This document shows positions 44,582 through 54,390 of a stretch of 64,000 nt of DNA, piece after piece (positions within the stretch are counted from its first letter, which is position 1; each line of letters begins with the position of its first letter). This stretch comes from Lyngbya sp. CCAP 1446/10 (GTDB taxonomy: Bacteria > Cyanobacteriota > Cyanobacteriia > Cyanobacteriales > Microcoleaceae), in the NCBI RefSeq assembly GCF_026130175.1, contig NZ_JAIGNI010000018.1, positions 19,680-83,679 on the forward strand. Reading direction: 5' to 3'. Made by a program: the position numbers and the translations under genes. The notes beneath the pieces were generated by a model. That model did no database searches. It was not told where the DNA came from and saw only the letters and a program-made list of their open reading frames with translations.

Positions 44582-45358
44582 TCAGTCTTGCTGAGTAGAA
44601 AACTGGCGGGCACCGATCGCAGAAAAGGCGATCGCAGCCGCCAACAAAACAGGTATGCTATACCAAGGAAACTTTGCCATATCATAAGCAGCCGCTCTCA
44701 ATCCAATACTGGCATAAGTCAGTGGTAACAGATAAACTATGCCTTTCATGGCTACAGGTAGAGATGCGGGGTCAAAAAAAGTCGCTCCCAAAAATGACAT
44801 CGGAGTTATCAGAAAATTGTTGTACAATCCGACAGATTCGAGAGATTTTACGTTTAAACCCACTATCACTCCCATGCCCGCAAATACAGCGGAATTTAGA
44901 ATAATCACTAACAAAAATAGCGGATGCAGAAATACCAGCTTTTGAGTAAACAAAACTGCTACTAAAATCACCGAAACCGAGGTTAGCAATCCCCGCAGTA
45001 TTCCGGCTAGCATTTTGCCTGCGTGCAAAGCTAAAGGGTGTACCGGCAGCAATAGCAATTCCTCAAATGTTTTACTAAAAAGGCGTTCACCACAAATAGA
45101 AAATACTGCGCCTGTAAAACTTACTGTCATCGATGAAAGTGCCACCATTCCCGGCAGCATGAATTCTAGATAATTGCCACCAATTGCAGGTTTAGGCATG
45201 GAACTACCCAAGCCGAAACCAAAAGCTAGAATGTAAATTAATGGAGAGGTTAAACCAGCGGCGGCAATTGGCAGGATTCGGACTCGCAAATCTAGCCATT
45301 CTCCCCAAAACACGGTCATTGTGTCTGTTAGTATAGTTTGGATTGAGTTTTTTTTCAT
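44582..45358 (-). CDS. ABC-2 type transporter permease
   Basis: The 258-residue protein has six membrane segments. The ABC-2 pattern is visible in LPIAAAGLTSPLIYILAFGF, LPGMVALSSMTVSFTGAVFS, FEELLLLPVHPLALHAGKML, and YLLPLTYASIGLRAA near the end. Such permeases (DrrB/NodJ-like) pair with a separate ATPase. No ATPase gene is adjacent, so the partner is elsewhere. The substrate is unknown. Confidence 0.87.
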   Translation of the reverse strand: MKKNSIQTILTDTMTVFWGEWLDLRVRILPIAAAGLTSPLIYILAFGFGLGSSMPKPAIGGNYLEFMLPGMVALSSMTVSFTGAVFSICGERLFSKTFEELLLLPVHPLALHAGKMLAGILRGLLTSVSVILVAVLFTQKLVFLHPLFLLVIILNSAVFAGMGVIVGLNVKSLESVGLYNNFLITPMSFLGATFFDPASLPVAMKGIVYLLPLTYASIGLRAAAYDMAKFPWYSIPVLLAAAIAFSAIGARQFSTQQD

Positions 45359-45440
45359 GGTTGGGCGAGGTGATTTACATAATTGATATCAAGTCCTGTT
45401 AATTAACGGGACTAAATATTATATCTAGATAATTATCAAG

Positions 45441-46160
45441 TTAAATTGCCAAATAATCAAGACTGCTGCACTGTTCTAATTTGGTTTCAGTTAAAGGCAA
45501 TTTGCTTTCTGCAACTTTTTCCTGTTGTCGGTTCAACCAAATTGCTTGTAAGCCTGCGGCTTTTGCACCGCAATAATCTGCTTTGAAACTGTCGCCGATA
45601 TGCCAGACATTTTCGGCTGTGCAGTTGTGCTTTTGCAACGCTGCTGTAAAAATTTCCGGCTGGGGTTTTGCTGCGCCAACTTCGGTGGAAATTGTGACTG
45701 ATGTGAAATATTTGGCTAAGTCGAGGGCTTTCAATACTGGATAGAGTCGCGAATCGAAATTCGAGACTACTGCTAATTCGATTCCCTGTTGTTGCCATTT
45801 ATCTAATGCTGGTAATACGTCTGGATAGACGAACCAAGGTTCGGCGGTGGCAAAATGAGCGTAGAGTTCGGCAAAGAATTTTGGATAGTCTGAAAATTGG
45901 TGGAAAACGCCTGCTATTTGGAATGCTTTAGCGGAAACTGCTAGCCACCAATCAAATTCTAGTTGGGGAATTTTTGCTGCTTCTATTCCTGGAAATGTCA
46001 TCGGACTTGCTGAGACGAAGCTTTGGTAAAATGCTGCATTTAAGTCTTCGCTTTTAACTGTTACTCCGATTTTTTTGGCTAGTTGTGCGTAGACTTCGCC
46101 GACGCTGCCGCGAACGTCAAATAAGGTGCCGGCGGCATCTAAAAAGATAAGTTTTGTCAT
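45441..46160 (-). CDS. HAD family hydrolase
   Basis: A 239-residue HAD-like phosphatase. Motif I is IFLDAAGTLFDVRG, with Ala replacing the second Asp, a feature shared with REG-2-type HADs. Motif II is AVVSNFDSRL. The lysine is in VGAAKPQPEIF, and motif IV in HIGDSFKADYCGAKAAG. The cap lies between motifs I and II. The missing second Asp makes ordinary phosphomonoesterase activity uncertain. Substrate unknown. Confidence 0.85.
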   Translation of the reverse strand: MTKLIFLDAAGTLFDVRGSVGEVYAQLAKKIGVTVKSEDLNAAFYQSFVSASPMTFPGIEAAKIPQLEFDWWLAVSAKAFQIAGVFHQFSDYPKFFAELYAHFATAEPWFVYPDVLPALDKWQQQGIELAVVSNFDSRLYPVLKALDLAKYFTSVTISTEVGAAKPQPEIFTAALQKHNCTAENVWHIGDSFKADYCGAKAAGLQAIWLNRQQEKVAESKLPLTETKLEQCSSLDYLAI

Positions 46161-46230
46161 TAGTCAGTTGGGAGTTGGCAGTTGGCAGTTGGCAGTTGGC
46201 ATTAGTCATTAGTCATTAGTTAGTTGGTTG
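46161..46230. repeat. GTTGGCA and ATTAGTC heptamers
   Basis: GCAGTTG repeats and then ATTAGTC repeats fill the short gap between the HAD and peptidase genes. Confidence 0.85.
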
Positions 46231-48153
46231 TCAGTTGTTAGTGGTTGGGGGATTTAACACACCGGAATGATTGGCAATATTATCGGCTGGTTCAAATCGA
46301 CCGCCTAAATATTTGGCGAGGAATTCTTCGGCGATCGCATAAAAGTGCAGGCGATTTTCTGGGCGCGCAAATCCGTGTCCTTCGTCTGTATAAAGCACGT
46401 ATTCTACAGGTTTGCCGGCTTGCTTCATGGCATTGACAATTTGCTCACTTTCTGCTACTTTCACTCGCGGGTCGTTAGCGCCTTGGCCGATTAGTAAAGG
46501 TTTCTGGATGCGATCGACAAAAAATAAAGGCGATCGCAATTTCAAAAACTCTGGTTCTATTTCCAAATTGCCGACGCGGTGATACAGACTTGCTTTTCTC
46601 GGTTCCCAGTAAGGGGGAATAGTTTGCAGCAGCGTAATCAAATTGCTTGGCCCGACAATATCGACGGCGCAAGCAAAAACATCGGGACTAAAAGTCAATC
46701 CCACTAAGGCAGCATAACCGCCGTATGAACCGCCCATAATCGCAATTTTATCCTGTTGGGCAATTCCTGTTTCTACCAGCCAATTTACGCCATCTAGCAA
46801 GTCGTCGTGCATTTTAGCTGCCCATTCGCGATTGCCGGCATTGAGAAAGGCTTTGCCGTAGCCGGCGGAACCGCGAAAATTGATTTGCAGGACGGCGTAA
46901 CCTCTGTTTGCCAGCCATTGGGCTTCTCGATCGTAACCCCAGGTATCGCGTCCCCAGGGGCCGCCATGTACTAGCAAAACTGTTGGTACGGGTGTTGAGA
47001 CGCCGACAGGTTTTGTCAGGTAGCCGTGAATGGTTAAACCATCTCTTGCTGTGTAAGCTATCGGTTCCATTGACGACAGCGGCAGGTTTTCGAGTTTTGG
47101 TTGGTTGCTGAACAAGAAGGTGAAAGTTTTGGAAGTGCGATCGAACACATAGTAGTAATATGGGCCGTCGTCTGTGATGTAAGCGACTAGCCAAGTAGTG
47201 TCGGCGAGGTTGCGGCTGGTGAGGTCGAATTCGCCGGGACGGAATTTGCCGATCGCCTCAAAATCCTCTGCTATACTTTGGTCTAAAATCTGCCACTCTT
47301 GCTTGTCCTTGTAGAAGGAAACCGCCTGAATCTCTCGCTTGGTGGGGTGTACGACAATACCGCCAAGATCGTATTCTGGGTCAGAGATAATCTCCGTTTC
47401 TTGTTTGGTTTCCAAGTCGAATGCGATCAAACGTTCGGCGTTAGCATCGTGATTGCCAATGATGTAAAGAATTTTGCCGTTTTCGGAGAACATGAAGGCA
47501 CCGCCTTCGTCGTCGGCGCCCCAGCTTCGCAGGCTTTCCCAAGACTTGTCCGCAGTTTCCCTCCATAACAATTCTGAGCCGCCATCGGGAGTTGTAGCTG
47601 TGGCCGCCCGCACTTGAAATTGGGCGTCAGCAGTCCAAGTCCGACTGAGGATGTTACCTGGGTTTTTGGTGTCGAGTTCAACGGCGCCATTTTTCAGGTT
47701 GATGCGGTAAACATCGTGTTTGCGCCGATCGCGGATGTTCATTCCCACTAAGATTTCATTGGGGAAGTTGCGGTCAAGGGCGATCGGCTGAGCTTGAATG
47801 CCTTGAAATGGTGTCAAGTCGCGAACGAGATTTGACTGGATATTGACTGAGAAGAAATGCCAGCTTTCATCACCATCAATATCTTGCTGATAAATGAGAT
47901 CTTCGCCGCTGTAAGTCCAGAAAAAGATGCGGATGCCGCGTTTTTTCTCGGCTGTTAGTTGGCGGTCATCTACTTGACCTACGGTACGGAGTCGCACTTG
48001 CAAGACGTTGTTTTCGTCGGGTGCAATGTAGGCGAGATACTTGCCATCTGGTGAAAGGCTGGGGCGAGTTTTTTCGGGGTTGCCGAAAAGAATTTCCCGC
48101 TCGATTAGGACTGGAAGTTCGGTTTTTGGATCTTGAACTGTTATATTTTGCAT
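46231..48153 (-). CDS. S9 family peptidase (prolyl oligopeptidase-like)
   Basis: The protein has 640 residues. The N-terminal half is a beta-propeller with repeated strands (SPDGKYLAYIAPDENN, GKILYIIGNHDANAERLIAF). The C-terminal hydrolase contains VLLVHGGPWGRDTWGYDREA, the nucleophile GGSYGGYAALVG, an aspartate in GQGANDPRVK and a histidine in YTDEGHGFARPENR. The triad is complete. There is no signal peptide, so it is probably cytosolic and cleaves short peptides. The family also includes acylaminoacyl peptidases. Confidence 0.92.
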   Translation of the reverse strand: MQNITVQDPKTELPVLIEREILFGNPEKTRPSLSPDGKYLAYIAPDENNVLQVRLRTVGQVDDRQLTAEKKRGIRIFFWTYSGEDLIYQQDIDGDESWHFFSVNIQSNLVRDLTPFQGIQAQPIALDRNFPNEILVGMNIRDRRKHDVYRINLKNGAVELDTKNPGNILSRTWTADAQFQVRAATATTPDGGSELLWRETADKSWESLRSWGADDEGGAFMFSENGKILYIIGNHDANAERLIAFDLETKQETEIISDPEYDLGGIVVHPTKREIQAVSFYKDKQEWQILDQSIAEDFEAIGKFRPGEFDLTSRNLADTTWLVAYITDDGPYYYYVFDRTSKTFTFLFSNQPKLENLPLSSMEPIAYTARDGLTIHGYLTKPVGVSTPVPTVLLVHGGPWGRDTWGYDREAQWLANRGYAVLQINFRGSAGYGKAFLNAGNREWAAKMHDDLLDGVNWLVETGIAQQDKIAIMGGSYGGYAALVGLTFSPDVFACAVDIVGPSNLITLLQTIPPYWEPRKASLYHRVGNLEIEPEFLKLRSPLFFVDRIQKPLLIGQGANDPRVKVAESEQIVNAMKQAGKPVEYVLYTDEGHGFARPENRLHFYAIAEEFLAKYLGGRFEPADNIANHSGVLNPPTTNN

Positions 48154-48201
48154 TTTTTATTGTGATTAAGATTCTCTATTGGAATGGGCATCTTGCCCAT
48201 T

Positions 48202-48354
48202 CCACAAGAAAACTAAATCTTTGTGGAACAGGCATCTTGCCTGTTGTCACCCATCCCACAAGAAAACTAAATCTTTGTGGAACAGGCATCTTGCCTGTTG
48301 TTACCCATCCCACAAGAAAACTAAATCTTTGTGGAACAGGCATCTTGCCTGTTA
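48202..48354. repeat. Three tandem 54-bp units with an AACAGGCA/TGCCTGTT hairpin
   Basis: Units begin at 48202, 48256 and 48310, each starting CCACAAGAAAACTAAATCTT. The first two are full length, the third partial. Each contains AACAGGCATCTTGCCTGTT, a stem of eight with a three-base loop. Because 54 is divisible by three, long repetitive open frames appear, but they have no gene character. A preceding GGGCATCTTGCCC at 48187 is a related hairpin. Confidence 0.9.
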
Positions 48355-48378
48355 CCGATCTATTTAAAGAAGCATTGA

Positions 48379-49572
48379 TTACTTTTTAAGCAACTCCTGA
48401 ATTGGTTTGCTAATCCAGTTGAAACCAACTTTTAATTGATGATCAAATGTTGGCATCCGATAGAGATAGGCTAGGCGGCGAGCAATGTGTCCTAGTTGTC
48501 CATCGAGTTGAATTCCTAAACCTGTGAGGGTGGCTTCGTCTATTCCTAATGTGATCATTTCTCCTAGCGACTGGTACCGGAAAGGTAGTAATGGGCGGCC
48601 TGTGAGTGATGCCCAAATGTTCCAGGCGGTGTAGTCGGCTTGCTGGATGGCTGTTTGCGCTGTTCCGGGGACTTGTTGACCTGTTGCGTCGTGACATTCG
48701 GCTAAGTCTCCCAAGGCAAATATGTCTGGATGGTCGATAATTTGCATCTGGGAGTTAACTATTAGTTGACCGCGGTGGTTTTGTTTGAGGGGGAGCGATC
48801 GCACTGGTTGACTAACTTGGGTTCCTACTGTCCACAATACTATGTCTACGGGGAGAACATCTAGTTGTCCTTTGTAGAGTAGGGATATGGTGTCGGATTC
48901 GATCGCCTCTACTGTGGTTTCTAAGTCGATCCAGACTTTGCGTTTTTCTAATGCTTTGTTGGCGGCTTCGCGGTTAAACTCCGGCGATGTCCGCAAAATC
49001 GTGTCGCCTTGCTCTACTAACCGCACGCGACCTTTGTCTCCGAGTCGATCGGCTAATTTACAAGCTAATTCTACTCCCGAATAACCTGCACCGACGATCG
49101 CCACCCGAATTTTATCGGTGTCACTAGCTTCTAAAAATCGCAGTCTTTCTTCCAAGCGGTAGGCGTCATCGAGGCTGCGGAAGGAATAAGCGTATTCAAC
49201 GGCTCCTTTGACCATATCTAGGGGAGTTTCGCCGCCTAAAGCTAAAACGAGGCGATCGCACGGAATTTCTGGCCCGTCGTGTAGCTGCACTCGCTTGGAC
49301 TCCAAGTCGATGCCGGAAACAGTACCTTGACAAAAGCGCACACCTGTGTTTTGCAAAAGTTCGGCAAAGGGCGGGGCGATTTCCCAGGTTTGGAGCTCGC
49401 CAGTCAGGAGCTCGTACAGCAGGGGAACGAACAGGAAGCGATCGCGACGGTCAACTAGGACAATTTCAGGTTTTTCGGTTTTGGAGAAGGGTAACTGACT
49501 CAAGCGCAGGGCTGTGTGGAGTCCGCCGAAGCCTCCGCCGAGAATGCAAATCCGGGGTTGTTGTTGAGTCAT
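48379..49572 (-). CDS. ndbB: Type II NAD(P)H dehydrogenase, NdbB-like
   Basis: The 397-residue FAD-dependent oxidoreductase starts RICILGGGFGGLHTALRLSQ, the FAD-binding GxGxxG. A second Rossmann motif, IVGAGYSGVELACKLADRLG, binds NAD(P)H. It also has DRLVLALGGETP and DIFALGDLAECHDATGQQ. The sequence agrees best with the Synechocystis NdbB type, reported to reduce demethylphylloquinone for phylloquinone synthesis, rather than NdbA/NdbC. It is a peripheral membrane enzyme. NdbB status is from sequence memory. Confidence 0.87.
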   Translation of the reverse strand: MTQQQPRICILGGGFGGLHTALRLSQLPFSKTEKPEIVLVDRRDRFLFVPLLYELLTGELQTWEIAPPFAELLQNTGVRFCQGTVSGIDLESKRVQLHDGPEIPCDRLVLALGGETPLDMVKGAVEYAYSFRSLDDAYRLEERLRFLEASDTDKIRVAIVGAGYSGVELACKLADRLGDKGRVRLVEQGDTILRTSPEFNREAANKALEKRKVWIDLETTVEAIESDTISLLYKGQLDVLPVDIVLWTVGTQVSQPVRSLPLKQNHRGQLIVNSQMQIIDHPDIFALGDLAECHDATGQQVPGTAQTAIQQADYTAWNIWASLTGRPLLPFRYQSLGEMITLGIDEATLTGLGIQLDGQLGHIARRLAYLYRMPTFDHQLKVGFNWISKPIQELLKK

Positions 49573-49623
49573 GGTGTTTTGTTTGAGGGCGATCGATAGC
49601 CAGGCAACTTATCTTATTGTAAC

Positions 49624-49712
49624 GAGAGTGGGAGAGTGCGAGAGTGCGAGAGTGAGAAATGGGGAGACAGGGAGATGGGGAGATGGGGAGATGGGGAGAT
49701 GGGGAGATGGGG
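49624..49712. repeat. GAGAGTGC and GGGGAGAT tandem repeats
   Basis: GAGAGTGGGAGAGTGCGAG-type units at 49624-49656 are followed by GGGGAGAT heptamer/octamer units up to 49712. They lie upstream of the NdbB-like gene, whose start is at 49572. Confidence 0.9.
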
Positions 49713-49976
49713 ATAATCGCAAAAATCTTTCCTGAACATCCATCCGTTTGCATCCGTTATAAAATCCGTTATAAAATCCGTTGCCGAACTGCCTTCTGGC
49801 TTCTACATAATATCCTTGATTAGCTCTGCTTATTAGCCACAATAAAATTTTATGAATGTTCGCAGAAGTAATTTTGTACTATATTAGTTGATAACGAATA
49901 ATTACGCAAATTAAATTCAATTTTTATACGGTCATCTACTCCAACACTTGCCCCTGCACTCACAAGTGACAAAATC

Positions 49977-52900
49977 ATGCAAATTTCCTCTAATTCTTCA
50001 AAAAAATTTAAAAACGGCGATCGCCCTAACGAAGACAGCTCATCTTTGTTAAGCAGCGAAGAACGATATAAAAATTTAGTAGCTAATATTCCCGGTGCTG
50101 TCTACCGCTGTACCTGCGACTGTAGGGGCGACGCCGGATCGATGCGGACTATGGTGTTTTTGAGCGAGGCTATTCAAGAAATATCTGGCTATCCCTCCTC
50201 GGATTTTATCAACGATCGCGTGCGTTCTTTTGCCAGCATTATCCATCCTCAAGACCGCAAAAATGTGGATGATGCCGTCCAAACAAGTGTGACAACCAGA
50301 ACTCCGTACATCCTTGAATACCGGATTGTCAGGGCTGACGGCAAAATTAGCTGGGTTTACGAAAAAGGCCAAGCTGTCTGCTGCGAAACAGACGAGGCTA
50401 GAGGAAAACAAGAGGGACAAGGAGAAATTGAGGAATTATTGTCTGCTGTGGTTTCGCCGATTTCGCCGATCGCAAATTCTCTGTCTCCCATTGTCTATCT
50501 CGACGGAGTAATTTTGGATATTACTGAGCGGAAGCGAGTTGAAGAAAACCTGCGAAACACTCAAGATTTTCTGAATGCGGTATTGCAAAATCTGCCGGTT
50601 AGCGTCTTTATTAAAGATGCCGTGGAACAAAGATTTATTTATTGGAATGCTGCTAGCGAAGAATTGTTTGGCTATACGAGCGAGGAAGTGCTGGGAAATA
50701 ATGCTGCTGACTTGTTGCAAGCAGATCAGGCGAATTACTTGCAAGCACAAGATTTAGAAGTATTTACCACGGGTAAAGAGGTTGATTTGCCAGAAGAAAT
50801 CATCGAACTTCCGCACCGGGGAAAGCGGATTTTGCACACTAAAAAAGTTCCTTTGTTTGACGCTTCTGGCGCGCCTAAATACATTCTGGCTATTGCTCAA
50901 GATATTACCGAAAGCAAAAAAGCTGAAACAGAATTGTCGCGCCTAGCCATCGTGGCTCAAAAAACGCAAAATGGTGTGATTATTACTGATGCTCAAGGCT
51001 GCATTGAATGGGTGAATGAAGCATTTACTCGAATTAGCGGTTACGTGCTGGCCGAAATGCAGGGGAAAAAACCGGGTGATGTGCTGCAAGGCCCTCAAAC
51101 AGACCCGCTAACTATTGCCCAATTGCGATCGGCTTTGGATGCCGGCGAGCCGTTTAATCAGGAAATTTACAATTACAGGAAGGATGGAAAGGGTTATTGG
51201 GTGGCGCTTTCGATCGCCCCAATTTATCGAGAGACTGGGGAACTCGAAGGTTTTATTGCGGTAGAAACTGATATTACCGATCGCAAACAAGCTACTGAAT
51301 CTGTCAGGGAAAGCGAGAGTTATTACCGCTGCATTGTCGAAACTGCTTCGGAGGGCGTTTGGATGTTTGACGCCGACAGCAACACGACTTTTGCTAACTC
51401 TCGGATGGCCGAAATGCTGGGGTATACTGTGGAGGAAATGCAGGGGCGATCGCTATTTGAGTTTATCGGCGACGAGGATCGGGAAATAGCTGAAAGCTAT
51501 GTGCAGCGGAGGCGACAAGGCATCCGCGAACGCCATGATTTTCAGTTTACTCGCTCTGATGGCTCTCACTTGTGGGCGATCGTCTCAGCGACACCCATGT
51601 TCGACGCTGAGGGCGAATTTTCGGGGGTTTTGCGGATGATTACCGATATTAGCGATCGCAAACAAGCCGAAGCAGAATTGCGCGAAACCCTCCAAGAATT
51701 AGAATTTGAAAAATTTGCCTTAGATCAATCGGCAATTGTCTCAAATACCGACGAATTCGGCGTTATTACCTATGTCAACGACCAATTTTCTGAACTCTTT
51801 AAATATTCGCGGGAGGAATTGATCGGTAAAACCCACAAACTTGTCAATTCCGGCTATCACCCAGCCAATTTTTTCAAGCAACTTTGGTCAACCATCCGCC
51901 AGGGAAATGTTTGGCGGGGAGAAATGAAAAATCAAGCTAAAGACGGCACATTATTCTGGTTGGATACTACGATTGTACCTTTCTTAAATAGCAGTGGAGA
52001 ACCCCATCAATATGTAGCAATTCGCAAAGATATTACCGATCGCAAACAAGCAGAAGAAGCGGTGCGGCTTTCCGAAAGTCAATTGAGAACTAAAAATCAA
52101 GAATTGGCGAAAGCCCTGCGGGACGTGCATAAAACTCAAAGCATGATGGTCCAAAATGAAAAAATGGTAAGTTTGGGGCAGTTAGTAGCTGGCGTAGCTC
52201 ACGAAATAAACAACCCAGTTAGCTTTATTTACGGCAACGTCATGCACGCGGACGATTACTTTCAAGACTTGCTAAGAATGCTGCAACTTTATCAGCAGGA
52301 ATATCCAGAACCAACACAGGCAATTCGAGAAGAAATAGATGAAATAGATTTAAATTTCATGCTCAAAGATTTGCCTAACTTGTTAAAATCGATGAAAATG
52401 GGAGCAGAAAGAATTCGCCAGATTGTGCTGTCGCTGAAGAATTTCTCGCGCTTGGACGAAGCTGAACAAAAACAGGTGGATATTCACGAAGGGATTGACA
52501 GCACTTTGTTGATTTTGCAGCACAGGCTGAAAGAAACGGCAGGACATCCGAAAATTACGCTGCTCAAAGAGTTCGGCAATTTACCGCGCCTACAGTGTTA
52601 TGCAGGACAGTTGAATCAGGTATTTATGAATATTATTGGCAATGCAATTGATGCTTTGGAAGAGGCAATGGAAACCGGACAGTGGGGCGACGGGGAACTG
52701 GCGCCTATTCCTTCTTGTCCTTCGGCGACGCTGCGGATTTGTACTGAGGTAAAATATGAACAGGATGTTTTGATGCAGGCAGATTCTGCTGTTTCTGATG
52801 ATTCTATTCGCCGTCCTTCTCATATTGTGATTCGGATTGCTGACAACGGCCCTGGAATTCCTGTAGATGTTCACCAACGGCTATTCGATCCGTTTTTTAC

Positions 52901-53048
52901 TACGAAAGAACCGGGGAAAGGTACTGGTTTGGGGCTATCGATTAGCTATCAAATTGTGGTGGAAAAGCACGGCGGGCGGCTGAAGTGCAATTCCGCACCG
53001 GGTCAAGGTACGGAATTTGCGATCGAGATTCCTGTAGTCAGTAGTTAG
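49977..53048 (+). CDS. Multi-PAS sensor histidine kinase
   Basis: The protein has 1023 residues. Five PAS regions, each ending DITxRKxAE-like, can be traced at about 30-195, 200-315, 320-440, 445-560 and 575-700. The kinase core has LVAGVAHEINNPVSFIYGNV with the phospho-accepting histidine near 742, an N-box FMNIIGNAIDALEEAMETG, then IADNGPGIPVDVHQRLFDPF and GTGLGLSISYQIVVEKHGG. No membrane segment or receiver domain is present, so it is probably a soluble redox or light-type sensor. No response regulator is adjacent. Confidence 0.93.
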   Translation: MQISSNSSKKFKNGDRPNEDSSSLLSSEERYKNLVANIPGAVYRCTCDCRGDAGSMRTMVFLSEAIQEISGYPSSDFINDRVRSFASIIHPQDRKNVDDAVQTSVTTRTPYILEYRIVRADGKISWVYEKGQAVCCETDEARGKQEGQGEIEELLSAVVSPISPIANSLSPIVYLDGVILDITERKRVEENLRNTQDFLNAVLQNLPVSVFIKDAVEQRFIYWNAASEELFGYTSEEVLGNNAADLLQADQANYLQAQDLEVFTTGKEVDLPEEIIELPHRGKRILHTKKVPLFDASGAPKYILAIAQDITESKKAETELSRLAIVAQKTQNGVIITDAQGCIEWVNEAFTRISGYVLAEMQGKKPGDVLQGPQTDPLTIAQLRSALDAGEPFNQEIYNYRKDGKGYWVALSIAPIYRETGELEGFIAVETDITDRKQATESVRESESYYRCIVETASEGVWMFDADSNTTFANSRMAEMLGYTVEEMQGRSLFEFIGDEDREIAESYVQRRRQGIRERHDFQFTRSDGSHLWAIVSATPMFDAEGEFSGVLRMITDISDRKQAEAELRETLQELEFEKFALDQSAIVSNTDEFGVITYVNDQFSELFKYSREELIGKTHKLVNSGYHPANFFKQLWSTIRQGNVWRGEMKNQAKDGTLFWLDTTIVPFLNSSGEPHQYVAIRKDITDRKQAEEAVRLSESQLRTKNQELAKALRDVHKTQSMMVQNEKMVSLGQLVAGVAHEINNPVSFIYGNVMHADDYFQDLLRMLQLYQQEYPEPTQAIREEIDEIDLNFMLKDLPNLLKSMKMGAERIRQIVLSLKNFSRLDEAEQKQVDIHEGIDSTLLILQHRLKETAGHPKITLLKEFGNLPRLQCYAGQLNQVFMNIIGNAIDALEEAMETGQWGDGELAPIPSCPSATLRICTEVKYEQDVLMQADSAVSDDSIRRPSHIVIRIADNGPGIPVDVHQRLFDPFFTTKEPGKGTGLGLSISYQIVVEKHGGRLKCNSAPGQGTEFAIEIPVVSS

Positions 53049-53128
53049 TAGTCAGTAGTCAGTAGTCAGTAGTTAGTAGTTAGTAGTTAGTAGTTAGTAG
53101 TCAGTAGTTAGTAGTCAGTAGTCAGTAG
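53041..53128. repeat. AGTAGTC/AGTTAGT heptamer tract
   Basis: Tandem AGTCAGT and AGTTAGT heptamers begin in the last codons of the kinase gene. CCCATTC and CAATGCC heptamers follow at 53226-53280, before the DCC gene. Confidence 0.88.
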
Positions 53129-53298
53129 TTAAGCTGTTAGTCATTTAAATTTCTTGCCTGAACCCCTTACAGCATGGGGTATAGACCACAAATAATGCAG
53201 TTTAAATGTGGAACAGCTTATTTACTACCAATTACCCATTCCCCATTCCCAATGCCCAATGCCCAATGCCCCATGCCCCATTCATTCTTCCCACAACC

Positions 53299-53721
53299 AT
53301 GAATTACAACGTAATTTACGACGGCAATTGCAATCTCTGCGTCACCTTGGTGCAGTTACTAGAAAACTTAGACCAAGGCAAGAATTTTGAGTATATTTCC
53401 ATGCAAGATTTAGAGCAATTAAAGCGCTTTGGGATAACTTCTGACGACTGCGAAATGGGGATAATTTTGATAGATGCGGACAATCCAGAAAAACGCTGGC
53501 AAGGTAGCGATGCCGCCGAAGAAATCGGGCGGATATTGCCTGCTGGCGAGGTGTTTGTGGCTGCTTACCGCGCGATGCCGGGGATGAAGTGGATGGGCGA
53601 TCGCGTGTACGAACAAGTCCGCGACAACCGCTATACTTTGTTTGGTAAGCGATCGACAACTTACCAATCGGTTTATGCAGTGGGCTGTAGGTCGATCGAC
53701 AATTGCGACAATCAAGACTAA
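53299..53721 (+). CDS. DCC family (DUF393) thiol-disulfide oxidoreductase-like protein
   Basis: The protein has 140 residues from ATG 53299. The frame opens at 53206, but that stretch translates heptamer repeats. The DCC signature is YDGNCNLCVTLVQLLENLD, with Cys11 and Cys14. A DAAEEIGRILPAG and YEQVRDNRYTLFGKR C-terminal half is typical. Such proteins are predicted to be thioredoxin-like redox enzymes. It is not coupled to any neighbour by overlap. Confidence 0.88.
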   Translation: MNYNVIYDGNCNLCVTLVQLLENLDQGKNFEYISMQDLEQLKRFGITSDDCEMGIILIDADNPEKRWQGSDAAEEIGRILPAGEVFVAAYRAMPGMKWMGDRVYEQVRDNRYTLFGKRSTTYQSVYAVGCRSIDNCDNQD

Positions 53722-53756
53722 AATCAAATCCGGCCTAAATATCCCCTTTATTTCTT

Positions 53757-53805
53757 CGTCCGCGGAGGCGGACATCGTTTGTGTAGAGGCGGTTTCAACC
53801 GCCGA
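53757..53805. repeat. GTCCGCGGAGGCGGAC + GGCGGTTTCAACCGCC element
   Basis: A half-length relative of the element at 40178-40319. It includes the palindrome GTCCGCGGAGGCGGAC and GGCGGTTTCAACCGCC. It lies between the DCC gene and a convergent hypothetical gene. Confidence 0.8.
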
Positions 53806-53831
53806 CTTATTTACCGACACCGTAATTAATA

Positions 53832-54275
53832 TCAGCCATTAAACAAACCAAATATCTCGCGGCAAAAGTGTTTGAGCTTTTCTGCCGACTCCGCAGCGGG
53901 CTCAGTTTCACCCACAAAACCCCAATTTTCCACCGTAGAAAAGCGCCACTGCTGACCAGTATGATCGTAACCAGCGGCCTCAACCCCGATCGCCCGCCGA
54001 GATCCTTCGACCGGATCTTGGTAAAATCGGATTTGGATCAAGATGCTGCGGCTTTGTAACAAGCGACTTCTACCGGGAAAATGGAAGCCAATGTCGATCG
54101 AATCTGGATCAACAAGTTCCCTAGTATCCTGATCATTCATCCAAGGTTTCAAATCAACTTTCGCATCCGGGAATTGGGATTTGAATAAATTAACAACCGC
54201 AGCAATTTTGCTAGCAACTTCTATATTTCTGGCTTGTTCGGCAGCGTTCACTCGAAATACTCCTATCAAATACAT
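53832..54275 (-). CDS. Conserved-looking hypothetical protein
   Basis: The 147-residue protein starts MYLIGVFRVNAAEQARNIEV and has a clear strand-helix pattern, including DIGFHFPGRSRLLQSRSILI, GVEAAGYDHTGQQWRFSTVE and ESAEKLKHFCREIFGLF. Codon use and amino-acid composition look coding. I do not recognise a family. It lies between two repeat elements (53757 and 54391) and before the large dual kinase on the same strand. Confidence 0.6.
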   Translation of the reverse strand: MYLIGVFRVNAAEQARNIEVASKIAAVVNLFKSQFPDAKVDLKPWMNDQDTRELVDPDSIDIGFHFPGRSRLLQSRSILIQIRFYQDPVEGSRRAIGVEAAGYDHTGQQWRFSTVENWGFVGETEPAAESAEKLKHFCREIFGLFNG

Positions 54276-54390
54276 TTATTACATTTAGCTAATAATGTAA
54301 CTGTATATTGCCGAATATAAACTGTGAACAGCGGACTTTTTAAGAGATAATTAGACATTGACAAATTTTAAAATATGTGTTAATCACTCT

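Noticed and set aside
48021..48389. Plus-strand frame of 122 codons with a repeated 18-residue unit
   Set aside because: It translates the 54-bp tandem hairpin repeat and overlaps the start of the S9 peptidase on the other strand; no ribosome-binding site or protein features.
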